Below, piece by piece: positions 20,200 to 29,122 of a DNA stretch of 63,587 nucleotides. Numbering within the stretch: the first letter of the stretch is position 1; each line of letters opens with the position of its first letter. The notes under the pieces were generated by a model. The model was not told where the DNA came from. It saw only the letters and a list, made by a program, of their open reading frames with translations, and did not search any database. Position numbers and translations under genes: made by a program. The stretch is from Bacteroidales bacterium (lineage in GTDB: Bacteria; Bacteroidota; Bacteroidia; Bacteroidales; VadinHA17): contig JANTHB010000008.1 in assembly GCA_024762655.1 (NCBI GenBank), positions 1 through 63,587 of the forward strand, in the 5' to 3' direction.

Positions 20200-20802
20200 T
20201 CAGTCTTTTTCTTGTTTCTTATCTCTCTCCTCCAGGGCTTCCAGGTAGCAAGCCCTGCACAAGGGCTCGTACACATCCTTCTCACCAAGCAGCACCTGGC
20301 CTTCCTCCGCAGTCTTCCTGAAAGAATAATGTGCCAGGTTGCCACACCGCATACAGATGGCATGCACTTTGGTCACATACTCGGCTATGGCCATCAACGC
20401 AGGCATGGGGCCGAACGGTTTTCCCATAAAATCCATATCCAGACCGGCCACGACCACCCTGGTACCCTGGTTCGCCAGTTGATTACATACCTCTACCAGC
20501 CCCATATCGAAAAACTGTGCTTCATCAATGCCCACCACTTCCACATCATAAGCCAGTAGCAGTATGTTGGCAGCCGTGTCCACCGGTGTAGAACGGATGG
20601 TACGTGCATCGTGCGAGACCACATTCTCTTCCGAATAGCGCCGGTCGATGACCGGTTTGAAGATCTCTACCTTCTGGTTCGCCAGACGGGCCCGCTTCAA
20701 ACGCCGGATCAGCTCCTCCGTTTTCCCCGAAAACATAGAGCCTGCTATCACCTCTATAAAACCCTGCTTTTTATTGCCCCGTATGGATCTTTCCAGGAAC
20801 AT
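20200..20802 (-). CDS. tdk: Thymidine kinase
   Basis: 200 residues of the type II (TK1-like) family, which phosphorylates thymidine with ATP in the salvage pathway. The P-loop is [15 protein letters not shown] near residue 21, the magnesium/base motif is GIDEAQFF, and the zinc-binding cysteines are in CMRCGN and CRAC. The length is normal. The tail ERDKKQEKD is charged. It lies upstream of murF-alr on the same strand and divergent from the 248-residue gene at 20872. Confidence 0.93.
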   Translation of the reverse strand: MFLERSIRGNKKQGFIEVIAGSMFSGKTEELIRRLKRARLANQKVEIFKPVIDRRYSEENVVSHDARTIRSTPVDTAANILLLAYDVEVVGIDEAQFFDMGLVEVCNQLANQGTRVVVAGLDMDFMGKPFGPMPALMAIAEYVTKVHAICMRCGNLAHYSFRKTAEEGQVLLGEKDVYEPLCRACYLEALEERDKKQEKD

Positions 20803-20809
20803 GATATAC

Positions 20810-20838
20810 TTGTTTCTGAATTATTATCGTTAACTTTG
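20810..20838 (+). promoter_or_regulatory. Putative Bacteroidota-type promoter
   Basis: TTG at 20810-20812 and TAACTTTG at 20831-20838 are separated by 18 bases, close to the TTTG/TAnnTTTG consensus. The gene starts at 20872, 33 bases downstream. It would drive the 248-residue gene and rsmI. Confidence 0.5.
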
Positions 20839-20871
20839 TGATCATGCGAATATACATATAGTTTACGTATT

Positions 20872-21618
20872 ATGAACGTTGAAAGAGCTTTTGAAATTCT
20901 CTCTAAAGATATAGAAGAAATAGAAGATATTCTTTCCGGCATAGAAAAATCTTCCCTGCCGGATAATCTCGAAATGGCACTGGCAATTTCCAAACTCAGA
21001 AACCTGAAAGAAAACTTCAGCACTTTGAGTCATACGTTGCAGAAAAGCATACAACAAGCTGTTTTTACTGCACCTGACAGGGAGCCTGCAGAGATAAAAA
21101 CAAAACCCGTCGTTGTTGAAAAAGAAAATATGCTTCACGAGGAGACTCCTGCGGATCAAAAACCCGTAAAAGAAGAAGTGCCCTCGCCAACAGAAGCCCC
21201 CCCTGTGGCAGAATCAACGCCGGAGCCGGATCCTGTTTCCAAAGAAAAAACATCTCCGAAACAGGAAAAGAATGAAAAAACCGTTTTTCTCTCCGACACT
21301 TTTGAAAAAAAACAGGCTTTCCGCAATGAAAAGCTGGGGAAGGCTCATCCCAGGGATGTGTCTTCCACGATCAAGAACCGGCCTCTTTCCGACCTGCACC
21401 GGGCCATCGGATTGAATGAGAAATTTATGTTTATCCGCGACCTCTTCGACGGTGACAGCAAGAAATATGAAGAAACTGTGCAGTTCATCAATAACGCGGT
21501 GTCCCGCGAGCAGGTAGATACGTTCCTGGCACGGTTCAGGTGGGATGAAAAAAAGGAAGCCGTCCTCGAATTCCGGGAGCTGGTTGAACGCAAGCTTAAA
21601 AGTCTGAAGAATGGCTAA
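20872..21618 (+). CDS. Conserved-looking protein with coiled-coil N terminus and acidic linker, unknown function
   Basis: 248 residues in three parts. The N-terminal 60 residues form a helical coiled-coil-like segment (AFEILSKDIEEIEDILSG). Residues 65-145 are a disordered linker rich in Pro, Glu and Lys. The C-terminal 90 residues are a compact domain with DLHRAIGLNEKFMFIRDLFDGDSKKYEETVQFIN and FRWDEKKEAVLEFRELVERKL. I recall this C-terminal arrangement from uncharacterised Bacteroidota proteins but can give it no function. No signal peptide is visible, so it is probably cytosolic. It overlaps rsmI by 8 bases, which implies translational coupling. Confidence 0.6.
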   Translation: MNVERAFEILSKDIEEIEDILSGIEKSSLPDNLEMALAISKLRNLKENFSTLSHTLQKSIQQAVFTAPDREPAEIKTKPVVVEKENMLHEETPADQKPVKEEVPSPTEAPPVAESTPEPDPVSKEKTSPKQEKNEKTVFLSDTFEKKQAFRNEKLGKAHPRDVSSTIKNRPLSDLHRAIGLNEKFMFIRDLFDGDSKKYEETVQFINNAVSREQVDTFLARFRWDEKKEAVLEFRELVERKLKSLKNG

Positions 21619-22288
21619 GCTATACGTCGTCCCCACCCCTGTAGGCAACCTGGAAGACATCACCCGGCGGGCTATCCGAGTGTTGCAGGAGGCGGATCTG
21701 ATCCTGGCCGAAGACACCCGCAAGGGGCTCAACCTACTCCGGCATTACGGTATTGAGAAGCAGGTGATCTCTTATCACAAAGACAACGAACACCGTATGG
21801 TGCCGTCCATCCTCGGGCGGCTCCAGGAAGGACAGACCCTGGCCCTGATCTCGGAAGCCGGTATGCCTGGGATCTCCGATCCCGGTTTTCTGCTGATAAG
21901 AGCCTGTATAGAACAAAACATTGCGGTGGAATCGTTGCCGGGGCCGACAGCTTTTGTACCCGCTTTGGTCAATTCCGGACTACCCTGTGATCGTTTTTTT
22001 TTCGAAGGCTTCCTGCCTGCCAAAAAAGGCCGTAACAAAAGACTCAAAGAGGTCAGCCGCCTGCCCCATACCATTGTACTGTATGAATCCCCACACCGTC
22101 TGCTAAGGACGCTCAAAGACCTGAATGAACATTTTGGAAAAGAGCGCCGTGCCAGTATCTCCAAAGAAATCTCCAAGATCCATGAAACCACGTTTCGTGG
22201 TACCCTGGAGGAGCTGCTGAAACAGTTTGAAGGAAGTAAACCCAAGGGAGAGTACGTGATCATCGTAGCCGGGGCAACAGGAAAATAA
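21611..22288 (+). CDS. rsmI: 16S rRNA (cytidine1402-2'-O)-methyltransferase
   Basis: 225 residues of the tetrapyrrole-methylase fold. The N terminus KLYVVPTPVGNLEDITRRA, then ILAEDTRKGLNLL, SEAGMPGISDPGFLL, LPGPTAFVPALVNSGL and YESPHRLLRTL, are the standard RsmI motifs for SAM and rRNA binding. It 2'-O-methylates C1402 in the decoding centre of 16S rRNA. The start overlaps the preceding gene by 8 bases. The C-terminal helical domain of some RsmI proteins is absent, as in many short versions. An 11-base tandem repeat follows the stop. Confidence 0.93.
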   Translation: MAKLYVVPTPVGNLEDITRRAIRVLQEADLILAEDTRKGLNLLRHYGIEKQVISYHKDNEHRMVPSILGRLQEGQTLALISEAGMPGISDPGFLLIRACIEQNIAVESLPGPTAFVPALVNSGLPCDRFFFEGFLPAKKGRNKRLKEVSRLPHTIVLYESPHRLLRTLKDLNEHFGKERRASISKEISKIHETTFRGTLEELLKQFEGSKPKGEYVIIVAGATGK

Positions 22289-22310
22289 GGATTTGATCAT
22301 GGTTGTGCAG

Positions 22311-22387
22311 TGGTCATACGGTAGTCATTCGATAGTCATTCAGTAGTCATTCGGTAGTCATACGATAGTCTTACGGTGGTAATACGG
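22311..22387. repeat. 11-bp minisatellite, seven copies
   Basis: Seven imperfect tandem copies of an 11-base unit, consensus TAGTCATWCGR, run from 22311 to 22387. They lie between rsmI and the phosphoethanolamine transferase gene and end 21 bases before its likely ATG. Because 11 is not a multiple of three, gain or loss of a copy shifts the spacing and any upstream frame. Confidence 0.85.
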
Positions 22388-22408
22388 AAACAGGATGAGT
22401 ATAAAGTC

Positions 22409-24028
22409 ATGAAAATATTTCGTCATCCGGTATTCAAAAGTTTAGCAGCTATCTACCCGGGATACCTGATGCTGCTGGTTTTATCCCCGTTTGCGGTAGA
22501 GTATTTCATAGATCCGGATCTGATGGATTCCAGAGCTATTCTGATCGACCTGGCATGGATCCCTTTGTTTACCGCGCCGGCTGTCCTGCTCCGTAAAAAC
22601 ATCTTTTACCGGTTTGCTGATTTGCTCTTCTTCCTTTTCGGCTTTATCGAAATAGCCCACTGGGTCATACTGAAAGGACCGGTCACTTTAACGAGTCTGT
22701 TGGTCATTTCCAACACCAATCTTCAGGAATCCGTCGAGTTCCTCAACCTAAAAGCATCCTGGGGATTGCTGTTGCTGATTCCCTATATTGCCGTGTATGT
22801 TTTATCATTCAGGGAGTCGGCGCCCCTGCTTCTCTCCAGGATGGAGAGATATACCCTGGCAACCATTTTATTATTTTCGGTTATTTTTATCGGAGAGAAT
22901 ATCCTGCATGGCAGACTGATACGGAAAGGGGTGCCACCACTGGTAAAAACAGCTTTTTCTTTTGCCGATAAGATAAAACTGTATGAACAAGCCATGGAAG
23001 AAGTTACCCCCAGGAATATTGAGGCCGGGTCCCTTCCCGGTACATACCAGACTTTTGTCCTGATCCTGGGGGAGTCCTGCAACAGAAATCACATGTCTTT
23101 ATATGGTTATGACCGTGAAAGCACCCCCCGGCTGGAACACCGGGACGATATCATAGTTTTCGATAATGCCGTAGCTTCTTACTCAAACACCCTGAACAGC
23201 GTTTTATCCATGCTCTCGGAATCCAATCTGGAGAACAAAAAAGAACTTAAAAACAGTACGGATATTATTGATGTTTTTCACTCCGCCGGCTTCAAAACAT
23301 ACTGGATCTCCAATCAATCCCCTATTGGTATTTGGGACAACCTGGTGACGGTTTTTGCCAACAAATCCGATCACACGCGTTTTGTAAATATCTCAAGCAA
23401 CTCTTCTTTTGAAGCCACCTACACACCCTCCTATGATGCCAAGTTGTTTAATCCTTTCATGCGGGCGCTGGCCGACAGTGGTAAAAAGAAATTCATTGTC
23501 CTTCATTTGATGGGAAGCCACTCCTCATACTCCAGGAGATATCCGGATAAATTTAACCGGTTCAAAGGGTCTCATGCAAAAGAAAGAATCATTGCCCAAT
23601 ACGATAACTCTGTTTTATATAATGATTTCATCGTGGACAGCCTGATAAAAATATTACACACGTATTCTTCTGCCGGAAACAATACGGTCGCTGCTGCCAT
23701 TTACTTGTCCGATCACGGCGAAAACGTGTATGACGAAGGAAACCGGACCGGGCATGATTATTCAAAGACGTTACCGAAAGCCAATGTGGAGGTCCCTTTT
23801 ATCGTTTGGTTATCGGAAGCTTATAAAAGAAAGTATCCTGAAAAAATAAAGCACATGAAAGAAAAGATTCATGCCCCCTTTGTGACAGATGATCTTTTTT
23901 ATACGATCATGGATTTAAACTTCATTGAAACGCCTTTTTCAGACCCCGGAAGAAGCCTTTTCAATCCGGCTTTTGACGCAACCCGCAAAAGAGTCCTGGA
24001 AGACGGAAAGGATTACGACGATAAGTAA
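22409..24028 (+). CDS. Phosphoethanolamine transferase (EptA/CptA-like)
   Basis: 539 residues. About five transmembrane helices occupy residues 12-185. A periplasmic alkaline-phosphatase-fold domain follows, with LGESCNRNHMSLYGYDRESTP (nucleophile region near 225-245), FIVLHLMGSHSSY, and SDHGENVYDEGNRTGHDY (metal ligands). These enzymes move phosphoethanolamine from phosphatidylethanolamine to lipid A or core sugars, lowering surface charge. At the nucleophile position EptA has Thr after GE; here it is Ser. I chose the ATG at 22409; a GTG at 22376 in the same frame lies inside the repeats. Acceptor specificity cannot be inferred. Confidence 0.85.
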   Translation: MKIFRHPVFKSLAAIYPGYLMLLVLSPFAVEYFIDPDLMDSRAILIDLAWIPLFTAPAVLLRKNIFYRFADLLFFLFGFIEIAHWVILKGPVTLTSLLVISNTNLQESVEFLNLKASWGLLLLIPYIAVYVLSFRESAPLLLSRMERYTLATILLFSVIFIGENILHGRLIRKGVPPLVKTAFSFADKIKLYEQAMEEVTPRNIEAGSLPGTYQTFVLILGESCNRNHMSLYGYDRESTPRLEHRDDIIVFDNAVASYSNTLNSVLSMLSESNLENKKELKNSTDIIDVFHSAGFKTYWISNQSPIGIWDNLVTVFANKSDHTRFVNISSNSSFEATYTPSYDAKLFNPFMRALADSGKKKFIVLHLMGSHSSYSRRYPDKFNRFKGSHAKERIIAQYDNSVLYNDFIVDSLIKILHTYSSAGNNTVAAAIYLSDHGENVYDEGNRTGHDYSKTLPKANVEVPFIVWLSEAYKRKYPEKIKHMKEKIHAPFVTDDLFYTIMDLNFIETPFSDPGRSLFNPAFDATRKRVLEDGKDYDDK

Positions 24029-24135
24029 AAAGACACCTCCTGTCCGGGAATGATATCCCGGCAAGAATAACGATGGTTGTGCTTTTAGCAATGCTCGTAT
24101 TTGCTTACCAAACTTTTTGAAGGCATTTTTTCTCT

Positions 24136-25272
24136 TTATTCTTCGTAACTGATCTTTTTCAGCCGTTTCAGACTCTTGATCATCTCCTTTTTCATTTCCG
24201 GACCGGTCTCGCTGGCGACAGCTTGTTCCAAATCAGGGATAGCATCCGTGTATTCGGTTTCTGCGAGGAGAGCAGACGCCAGGGATCGCACCTGCGGATC
24301 CGTATCGCGTAGCATTCCCACCGTCCAGCGCACACCGGCACGGGAACGCATCTCATGCAGTTGCTTCATGGCTTCTATACGTTTCCCGGGGTGGTTATCA
24401 AACAGTTGCCAGAACATAGCTCTTTCCCGGCGCCTGTAGGCCGGGTCGAAGATGATGGCATGATGATCCCTTCCGGGACGCACTACCTCATCGTCATAGG
24501 AGACCAGCTCTTTTCCGGCAGTCCAGCGCACCATCCTTGGCACCAGCCAGCGCATCCCCGGCGTGGACTCGGGATGTCCCACCGACAGGAAAGCCCTTCC
24601 TTTTCCCGGTTGGGAAGCAATAAGGTAGGGTTTCCCGGGGGTCATCCCCGCGGGGGCACCCGCTTTGGCATGCACATCCGTACGCATTTCTGCAAGGATC
24701 TGATAAGAGACCGGGTCGTCTGCAGGAATCAGCATAGGACCTTCATTATACTGGATAAAGACCGAATCATACCCCTTCAACTCGGGGAAAAAAGCCGCCG
24801 CCCCTTTATGCAGGGTCACACATGCCAGGGCTCCTCCCCGGGCATCATGCACCCGGTCGATGGCTTGCAGACCACTCACATGCAGACAGGGATAGTCCGG
24901 GGTGTCCGACAACAAATAGGCTCCCGCACAGATCCCTACGATCCCTTTTCCATCCCTGACCACAAAATCCCGTACTTTCCGCATACCTTCGGCCCCCAGG
25001 TTGTTCGCCTCTTTGCTGCCACTGCCGCCGGGGAAAATGATCACATCCAGTTGCTGCAGGATTCCGCCGGCAATTTCGCGGGCCGTAATGATACGGGGAG
25101 TTATTCCGGCATCCGTTTTCAAGGCCTCCATGGTTTCCGTAACACATACGTTACTGGCTCCGTTGCCTGAAAACACCCCTGCCCGGAGTCTGTGACCGGA
25201 ATCATCCTTTTGGCCCGCACAAGCGGTCATTATCACACCGGAAATAATGATAAAATATGTAATTCTCCTCAT
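24136..25272 (-). CDS. Lipoprotein with BPL-N (glutamine-amidotransferase-like) domain and HEAT-like tail
   Basis: 378 residues. The N terminus MRRITYFIIISGVIMTAC is a lipoprotein signal, so the protein is probably anchored in an outer or inner membrane on the periplasmic side. Residues 30-260 resemble the class-I glutamine-amidotransferase-like BPL-N domain, with VIIFPGGSGS, a nucleophile cysteine in GICAGAYLL and a His-Glu pair in VGHPES, so the triad looks intact. The last 80 residues are helical and repeat-like (RWTVGMLRDTDPQVRSLASALLAE), similar to HEAT repeats. I chose the ATG at 25272, because the in-frame one at 25299 adds residues before the signal. The gene lies 29 bases after the helicase gene. 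Its reaction is unknown. Confidence 0.7.
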   Translation of the reverse strand: MRRITYFIIISGVIMTACAGQKDDSGHRLRAGVFSGNGASNVCVTETMEALKTDAGITPRIITAREIAGGILQQLDVIIFPGGSGSKEANNLGAEGMRKVRDFVVRDGKGIVGICAGAYLLSDTPDYPCLHVSGLQAIDRVHDARGGALACVTLHKGAAAFFPELKGYDSVFIQYNEGPMLIPADDPVSYQILAEMRTDVHAKAGAPAGMTPGKPYLIASQPGKGRAFLSVGHPESTPGMRWLVPRMVRWTAGKELVSYDDEVVRPGRDHHAIIFDPAYRRRERAMFWQLFDNHPGKRIEAMKQLHEMRSRAGVRWTVGMLRDTDPQVRSLASALLAETEYTDAIPDLEQAVASETGPEMKKEMIKSLKRLKKISYEE

Positions 25273-25301
25273 GCCTGTTATTATTGTATTATTAAACATT
25301 T

Positions 25302-26510
25302 CTACTTCCGTCTTCTTCCTTTATAACCGTGCCTTTTCGTTCCTCCACCCCGGGGTCTTCGTTCTCTTCTCTCCGGTTCTTTTTCTTCTTCACTTCCCGG
25401 CATCCGGTAGATCGTATAACCGATGAGCCGTTCTATTTTTTTCAGTTTATAGCTTTCTTCCGGACTCACCAGGGTTATGGCCACACCGGATTTTTTAGCA
25501 CGTGCGGTCCTGCCCACCCGGTGAACATAATCCTCCGGATCCTGAGGCACATTGTAATTGATCACCAGATCGATATCATCAATATCAATCCCCCTTGAGA
25601 TCACATCCGTTGCCACAAGGATGGGTAATTTTTTGCTTTTGAAGGTCCGGAGGATCTCATTGCGTTCGGGTTGGGTCAGATCCGAGTGAATGGCCTGCAC
25701 GGGGAAGTTCATTCTTTTGAATTCCCGTTCCAGCTCCTTTACGCTCTTTTTGGTTGCGGAAAAGATCAGCACATGATCCAGGTCCTGATCCTGGAGCAAT
25801 TTTTTCAATACGGATGTTTTATTTCTTTCAGAGGTAATATACACCGCCTGCAGCACGCCTTCCGCAGGTTTGGACACCTCAAAGTCTATCTCTTCAGGGT
25901 TTTTCATGATTTTTTTGGCAAACCGTCTTATCTCCGGAGCCATCGTGGCAGAAAAAAGAAGGGTCTGCCGTTCCCCTGTCAACCGGTTTATGATCCGCAT
26001 GATATCCTCTTTGAATCCCATATCGAGCATACGGTCGGCTTCATCCAGAATGAGAACCGAAATTTTCTCAAGGTGAGTATATCCCAGGTTGATATGGGAA
26101 AGCAATCGTCCCGGGGTAGCAATCAGGATATCGGCCCCTTTCAGGATGGCTTGTTTCTGCTGCTCAAACTCAGTGGCATCCCCTCCTCCGTATATGGCCA
26201 TGGAGCTGACATCCGAGTAATAGGTAAGTCCTTCAAACTGCTGGTCAATCTGAATGGCCAGCTCACGCGTAGGAGCCAGTATAAGCACGGAAGGATGTTT
26301 ACCCCGGTCTTTCCGGGTAAGTATCTGCTGTATCACCGGCAAGGCATAGGCCCAGGTCTTCCCGGTGCCGGTCTGGGCACATCCGATCACATCTTTTCCC
26401 TCCAGAATAAAGGGAATGCTGGCTTTTTGTATGTCGGTGGGTTCCTCAAAACCAAAAGAACTTATTCCTTCAAGTATGGCAGGATCGAACGGGTAATCTT
26501 TAAAACGCAT
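25302..26510 (-). CDS. DEAD-box RNA helicase (RhlE-like)
   Basis: 402 residues with all main helicase motifs: Q motif (GFEEPTDIQKASIPFIL), motif I AQTGTGKT near residue 46, PTRELA, DEAD in LILDEADRML, SAT, and the C-terminal ATDVISRGIDIDD and HRVGRTAR. The basic tail (RRERRPRGGGTKRHGYKGRRRK) probably binds RNA. Such helicases remodel RNA during ribosome assembly, mRNA decay or cold adaptation. It is upstream of the BPL-N lipoprotein gene on the same strand and divergent from the HAD gene. The exact RNA target is unknown. Confidence 0.93.
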   Translation of the reverse strand: MRFKDYPFDPAILEGISSFGFEEPTDIQKASIPFILEGKDVIGCAQTGTGKTWAYALPVIQQILTRKDRGKHPSVLILAPTRELAIQIDQQFEGLTYYSDVSSMAIYGGGDATEFEQQKQAILKGADILIATPGRLLSHINLGYTHLEKISVLILDEADRMLDMGFKEDIMRIINRLTGERQTLLFSATMAPEIRRFAKKIMKNPEEIDFEVSKPAEGVLQAVYITSERNKTSVLKKLLQDQDLDHVLIFSATKKSVKELEREFKRMNFPVQAIHSDLTQPERNEILRTFKSKKLPILVATDVISRGIDIDDIDLVINYNVPQDPEDYVHRVGRTARAKKSGVAITLVSPEESYKLKKIERLIGYTIYRMPGSEEEKEPERRERRPRGGGTKRHGYKGRRRK

Positions 26511-26574
26511 GGATGTAAATGGGTTAAATTACGGTCAAGGATGATTCGTCTTAGAATATCCAAAAATAATACAT

Positions 26575-26617
26575 TATTTTTGACCGGAACTAAAGAAGCC
26601 CTCTTTTTTAAGGGCTT
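26575..26617 (+). promoter_or_regulatory. Possible promoter box and 5' leader hairpin of the HAD gene
   Basis: TATTTTTG at 26575-26582 fits the -7 box TAnnTTTG, but no clear -33 box is seen. A 7-bp stem follows (26596-26602 pairs with 26611-26617, with a mostly T loop). The hairpin would lie near the 5' end of the transcript. It has only a short T-tail, so it may be a leader structure rather than a terminator. Confidence 0.3.
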
Positions 26618-26637
26618 TTATACAGAATGATAAGAAG

Positions 26638-27333
26638 ATGAAAAAAAAATATCAATCGGTTTTCTTCGATCTCGACAATACGCTGTGGGACTTCAATGCC
26701 AATTCCCGCCGGGCTTTTCATATCCTGTATGACAAATACGGCTTCCGGGAGAAAGGCATTTCTTTCGATCATCTCAACACCGTATATCACAAACACAACG
26801 ATGCATTATGGGAAGCCTACCGCCGGGGCAATACAGACAAACAGACCCTGCGATGGAAACGTTTTTTCCTGACATTACAAGAACTGGGGATCCCGGATAT
26901 GACGCTGGCCCGGAAGCTGGATCATGATTATATCGAGACCAGCAAGACCATGACCGGTCTGGTGGACGGAGCCATAGATATCCTGGAATACCTGAAACCA
27001 AAATATAAACTGTTTCTGTTGACCAACGGGTTTAACGAAGTACAGTTTACCAAGATTCGCAACAGTGGTCTGGAACCTTATTTCGAGGAAACGATCACCT
27101 CCGAGATGGCAGGCATCCTCAAACCTCACCCGGATTTTTTCAAATATGCATTGCACCGGACCAACAGCACTCCCCAAACCGCTGTGATGATCGGGGATGA
27201 TCCGGAAACAGATATCCGGGGTGCTGCCAACGCAGGCATAGATACGGTCTTGTTCAATCCCTCAAGGGCCCCCCATGACACCCGGCCCGGGCACGAGATA
27301 CAAAGACTGGAAGAATTAAAGAAGATCCTGTAA
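26638..27333 (+). CDS. HAD-family nucleotidase, YjjG type
   Basis: 231 residues. The HAD motifs are FFDLDNTLWDF (motif I, nucleophile Asp), LLTNGF (motif II), KPHPDFFKYAL (motif III lysine) and MIGDDPETDIRGAANAG (motif IV). The order and spacing match the YjjG group, which dephosphorylates non-canonical pyrimidine nucleotides. A helical cap lies between motifs I and II. The start ATG is followed by nine A residues, which could be prone to slippage. It stands alone between divergent and convergent neighbours. Confidence 0.87.
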   Translation: MKKKYQSVFFDLDNTLWDFNANSRRAFHILYDKYGFREKGISFDHLNTVYHKHNDALWEAYRRGNTDKQTLRWKRFFLTLQELGIPDMTLARKLDHDYIETSKTMTGLVDGAIDILEYLKPKYKLFLLTNGFNEVQFTKIRNSGLEPYFEETITSEMAGILKPHPDFFKYALHRTNSTPQTAVMIGDDPETDIRGAANAGIDTVLFNPSRAPHDTRPGHEIQRLEELKKIL

Positions 27334-27433
27334 CTCCTGAATCCGTTCGTAGCAGGATTATTAATAAAGAAATTTCTTTAAACGAACGATCCCCGGGTTA
27401 ACCCGTCCGACCGGCGTCAGCCGGGTTATGGGC

Positions 27434-28945
27434 TCAGAAAGGGGTGTTATCCTCATAGAAACCTTTCCCTCCGTGGGATTCAGGCTCACTATTCATTCTC
27501 GAGCTATAGGTCATGGTCGTGGGAGCGTCTATTTCGGCATCCAGCATATTTTCATAATCTTCCAGATCTGTAAAACGGGCAAGTTTATCGGCAAACCGCA
27601 ACCGTACATCTCCGATGGGGCCGTTCCTGTGTTTGGCCAGGATAATCTCGGCCACGCCGACGGTAGAGGTACCGTCTTCAAACTCGGTGATATTGTATTT
27701 CTCGGGCCTGTGGATAAACAAAACCATATCGGCATCCTGCTCGATGGCCCCTGACTCACGCAGGTCGGACAGTTGCGGGCGTTTGTTTCCCGACCGCATT
27801 TCCACCGATCTGTTCAACTGGCTCAGGGCAATGATCGGCACATCCAGCTCCTTCGCCACTGTTTTCAGCGTCCGGGAGATAGAACTCACTTCCTGCTCCC
27901 GGCTTCCTTTGTTGTCTGTCGGAGCCGTCATCAGCTGCAAGTAATCCACCACCACCAGTTCGACCCCATACTGCATTTTCAGACGCCGGCATTTGGCCCG
28001 GAATTCAAACAGTGAGATGGCCGGTGTATCATCGATGTAAACAGGAGCTTCGATCAGTTTTTTGATCCTGTCTTCCAGTATTTTCCATTCATCATCGGAA
28101 AGTTTTCCATTCCGCACTTTTTGTACGGGCAGCTCCGTCTCGCTCACGATCAGTCGGTTAACCAGCTGAAGAGAGGACATTTCGAGAGAAAATATCGCCA
28201 CCGGCCGTTCATGGTCAATGGCAATATTCCGGGCCATGGAAAGCGCAAAAGCTGTTTTTCCCATAGAAGGCCGGGCAGCAATGATCACCAGATCGGATTT
28301 CTGCCAGCCGGAGGTCAGGCGGTCGAGCTTGGTAAACCCGGAAGGCACGCCGCTGAGGCTGTCTTCCCGTTTGGCAGCTTCCTGAATCTGCTCAATGGCT
28401 TTATGTACCAGCACGTTGATCTTGGAGGTCTCCCTTTTGATGTAGCCTTCGGCGATCTGAAACAGTTCCTGCTCTGAAAAATCCAGCAGATCGTCCACAT
28501 CGATGCTCTCATCAAAAGAACGACGTTGTATCTCCGAAGAAACACGGATCAACTCCCGTTGGATAAACTTCTGGGCAATGATTCGCGCATGATACTCCAC
28601 ATGGGCAGATGAAACAATGCGGCTGGTCAACTGTGACAGATAATAAGCCCCTCCCACTTCTTCCAGCTCGCCGCGTTTCTTCAGCTCTTCCTTAACCGTA
28701 AGAATATCTATCGGTTTTTGTTGTTGGGATAACTCAACGATCGCCGCATATATTTTCTGGTGCGTCTCTTTGTAAAAACTCTCGGGGATCAAAATATCCA
28801 GAACAGATAAGATCACATCTTTTTCCAGCATGATCGCTCCCAGCACCGCTTCTTCCAATTCCACCGCCTGTGGCGGTATCTTCCCAAAATCTTCCGCTAC
28901 GGGCGGTTTCCCGACGTTTTTCTTTTTAATTTCCCTTCCTGCCAT
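27434..28945 (-). CDS. dnaB: Replicative DNA helicase DnaB
   Basis: 503 residues. The N-terminal collar domain begins PPQAVELEEAVLGAIML. The RecA-like ATPase domain carries Walker A in RPSMGKTAFAL near residue 230 and Walker B in VVVDYLQLM, followed by EVSSISRTLKTVAKELDVPIIALSQLNR and the arginine-finger region. DnaB forms the ring that unwinds DNA at the fork. There is no intein; the helicase motifs are contiguous. The C-terminal tail of about 50 residues is less conserved. On the minus strand TAATTTTG (28966-28973) could be the -7 box of its promoter. Confidence 0.95.
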   Translation of the reverse strand: MAGREIKKKNVGKPPVAEDFGKIPPQAVELEEAVLGAIMLEKDVILSVLDILIPESFYKETHQKIYAAIVELSQQQKPIDILTVKEELKKRGELEEVGGAYYLSQLTSRIVSSAHVEYHARIIAQKFIQRELIRVSSEIQRRSFDESIDVDDLLDFSEQELFQIAEGYIKRETSKINVLVHKAIEQIQEAAKREDSLSGVPSGFTKLDRLTSGWQKSDLVIIAARPSMGKTAFALSMARNIAIDHERPVAIFSLEMSSLQLVNRLIVSETELPVQKVRNGKLSDDEWKILEDRIKKLIEAPVYIDDTPAISLFEFRAKCRRLKMQYGVELVVVDYLQLMTAPTDNKGSREQEVSSISRTLKTVAKELDVPIIALSQLNRSVEMRSGNKRPQLSDLRESGAIEQDADMVLFIHRPEKYNITEFEDGTSTVGVAEIILAKHRNGPIGDVRLRFADKLARFTDLEDYENMLDAEIDAPTTMTYSSRMNSEPESHGGKGFYEDNTPF

Positions 28946-29122
28946 TTTATTGATTTTATACTGATCAAAATTACGAAATGATCCTGACGTGACCTATCGT
29001 TTTTGGTATACTTTTACACATCTCATGTTAAAAAATAAATTTTTCTGTTCATAAATTTTTCCGCCCCTGCTTTACAGCTCAATCCGGATATTCATTTATC
29101 TTTATTCCGGAAAAATTCAACC

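Noticed and set aside
22311-22387. CRISPR-like repeat array
   Set aside because: The units are 11 bases and directly adjacent with no spacers, so this is a minisatellite.
25671-26630. A 319-codon open frame on the plus strand
   Set aside because: It is antisense to the DEAD-box helicase gene with all helicase motifs.
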